Shown here one piece after another: positions 63,198-64,000 of a DNA stretch of 64,000 nt (positions are counted from its first letter, which is position 1; the number at the start of each line of letters is the position of its first letter). The stretch spans positions 62,001-126,000 of the forward strand of contig NZ_JBIRCY010000009.1 of NCBI RefSeq assembly GCF_044326205.1, read 5' to 3'. Position numbers and translations under genes: made by a program. Source of the stretch: Kumtagia sp044326205 (GTDB taxonomy: Bacteria; Pseudomonadota; Alphaproteobacteria; Rhizobiales; Rhizobiaceae). Under the pieces are notes generated by a model. It was not told where the DNA came from. It did no database searches and saw only the letters and a program-made list of their open reading frames with translations.

Positions 63198-64000
63198 CTA
63201 GACGAACCCCCGCCGGATGCCGTAGCGGTCGAGCTTGCGATAGAGCGTAGGCCTTGAAATTCCGAGCCTTTGCGCAACGCGGCTGAGATTGCCGCCTTCC
63301 GCGGCAAGCGCGTTCTTCATCATCTGCCGTTCGGCGTCGACCAGCGTGCCTTCCAGCTTTTCGCCAGTGACGTCGCCCACATAATTCGGCGGGGCTTCCG
63401 GCTTGGAACCGGACGGTGTGATCTCGGCGGGCAGGTCGCGCAGCCCGACGTTGCGGCCATGCGCCAGCACATGCAGCCGCTCGACAAGGTTCTTCAGTTC
63501 GCGGACATTTCCCGGCCAGCGATAGGCCAGCAGCGCATCCAGCGCTTCGTTGGAAAAGACCAGCGGTTCGCCGCCTGTCAGCGCGGCGATCCGCTGGTTG
63601 AAGTGCTCGGCCAGCAGCATCACATCGTCGCCCCGCTCCCGCAGAGGTGGCACTTTGATCGACACCGCGCCGATCCGGTAATAGAGATCGCTGCGGAATC
63701 GCCCGGACGCGACTTCCTGTTTCAGGTCGCGATTGGTCGATGCGATCAGCCGTACGTCGACCGGCCGGCCACGGCTGTCGCCGATGCGCCGGACCACGCG
63801 TTCTTCCAGGACCCGCAGCAGGAAAGGCTGTATTTCCAGCGGCATCTCGCCGATCTCGTCGAGACTGAGCACCCCGCCATTGGCCAGTTCGAATATGCCC
63901 GGCTTGCCATCGCGGGAGGCCCCGGTGAAGGCGCCGGCGACATGGCCGAACAACTCGCTGCCGAACAGTTCCCTTGTGATCGCCCCGCAATTCATGGCGA
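63198..64000 (-). CDS. Sigma-54-dependent transcriptional activator, cut at window edge
   Basis: The visible 267 residues are the AAA+ and DNA-binding parts; the frame stays open to 64000, so the N-terminal sensor is outside. The sigma-54 contact motif is GAFTGAS, Walker B is LSLDEIGEMP, the arginine-finger region is SGRFRSDLYYRIGAV and sensor II is WPGNVRELKNLVERL. The C-terminal Fis-type helix-turn-helix is NLSRVAQRLGISRPTLYRKLD. It resembles AcoR/MimR-type activators, of which MimR controls the mycobacterial homologue of prm. It is the natural candidate to act at the dyads 52331-52415. Confidence 0.88.
   Translation of the reverse strand, partial: AMNCGAITRELFGSELFGHVAGAFTGASRDGKPGIFELANGGVLSLDEIGEMPLEIQPFLLRVLEERVVRRIGDSRGRPVDVRLIASTNRDLKQEVASGRFRSDLYYRIGAVSIKVPPLRERGDDVMLLAEHFNQRIAALTGGEPLVFSNEALDALLAYRWPGNVRELKNLVERLHVLAHGRNVGLRDLPAEITPSGSKPEAPPNYVGDVTGEKLEGTLVDAERQMMKNALAAEGGNLSRVAQRLGISRPTLYRKLDRYGIRRGFV

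Overview
The window is a GC-rich chromosomal segment whose gene set, protein style and intergenic palindromes look like a Mesorhizobium-type alphaproteobacterium (Hyphomicrobiales). That placement is an inference from urease genes with a His-rich UreE, polyol ABC genes of the smo/mtlK type, tandem DUF29 genes and RIME-like repeats. No rRNA, tRNA or CRISPR array was seen.

Layout. 1-7133: two secreted proteins on the minus strand, then a plus-strand urease block (ureC, two DUF29 genes, a membrane protein, an ABM-fold protein, ureE, ureF, an unknown gene, ureG). The genes for the two small urease subunits and UreD are not in the window. 7134-12133: a small AT-rich unknown gene, a class II aldolase, a HAD phosphatase, a SorC-type sugar-sensing regulator with its own palindrome, and a large three-domain peptidoglycan hydrolase. 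12134-20763: a DUF1127-like gene, a LysR regulator and a sorbitol/mannitol uptake operon (smoEFGK plus mannitol dehydrogenase). 20883-31241: an SDR, a LysR regulator divergent from an agmatinase gene, a polar-amino-acid ABC transporter, a spermidine/putrescine-type ABC transporter and a frameshifted carbon-nitrogen hydrolase. Together these suggest uptake and breakdown of agmatine-like or other guanidino/polyamine compounds. 31257-41040: mostly single genes (MATE pump, FGGY kinase, HAD, lipoprotein, two SDRs, VOC protein, O-methyltransferase, pncB). 41131-49666: a polytopic membrane protein, a Liv-type ABC transporter split by a toxin-antitoxin pair, and an NhaD-like antiporter.

50127-64000 is the most distinctive part. 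A soluble diiron propane-2-monooxygenase operon (prmABCD) is followed by an amidohydrolase, a MIP18/DUF59-type Fe-S protein, a dedicated GroEL-like chaperonin and an alcohol dehydrogenase, the order known for actinobacterial mim/prm clusters. It has an exact -24/-12 sigma-54 promoter, an upstream set of dyads, a leader of about 285 nt, and a sigma-54 activator gene cut by the right edge. Divergent from it is a tight four-gene operon (154-aa protein, coiled-coil protein, WD40-like propeller, 58-aa protein) that I cannot assign to any known function. It is the best candidate here for an undescribed accessory system. An RTX calcium-binding protein and a serine-recombinase relic lie between the monooxygenase operon and its regulator.

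The intergenic spaces are rich in palindromic repeats: RIME-like Cs, a CCTAGG-bounded pair, AAATC/GATT palindromes, and two MITE-like elements with long terminal inverted repeats. Two genes (carbon-nitrogen hydrolase and ParE toxin) each look one base short, from real decay or assembly error.
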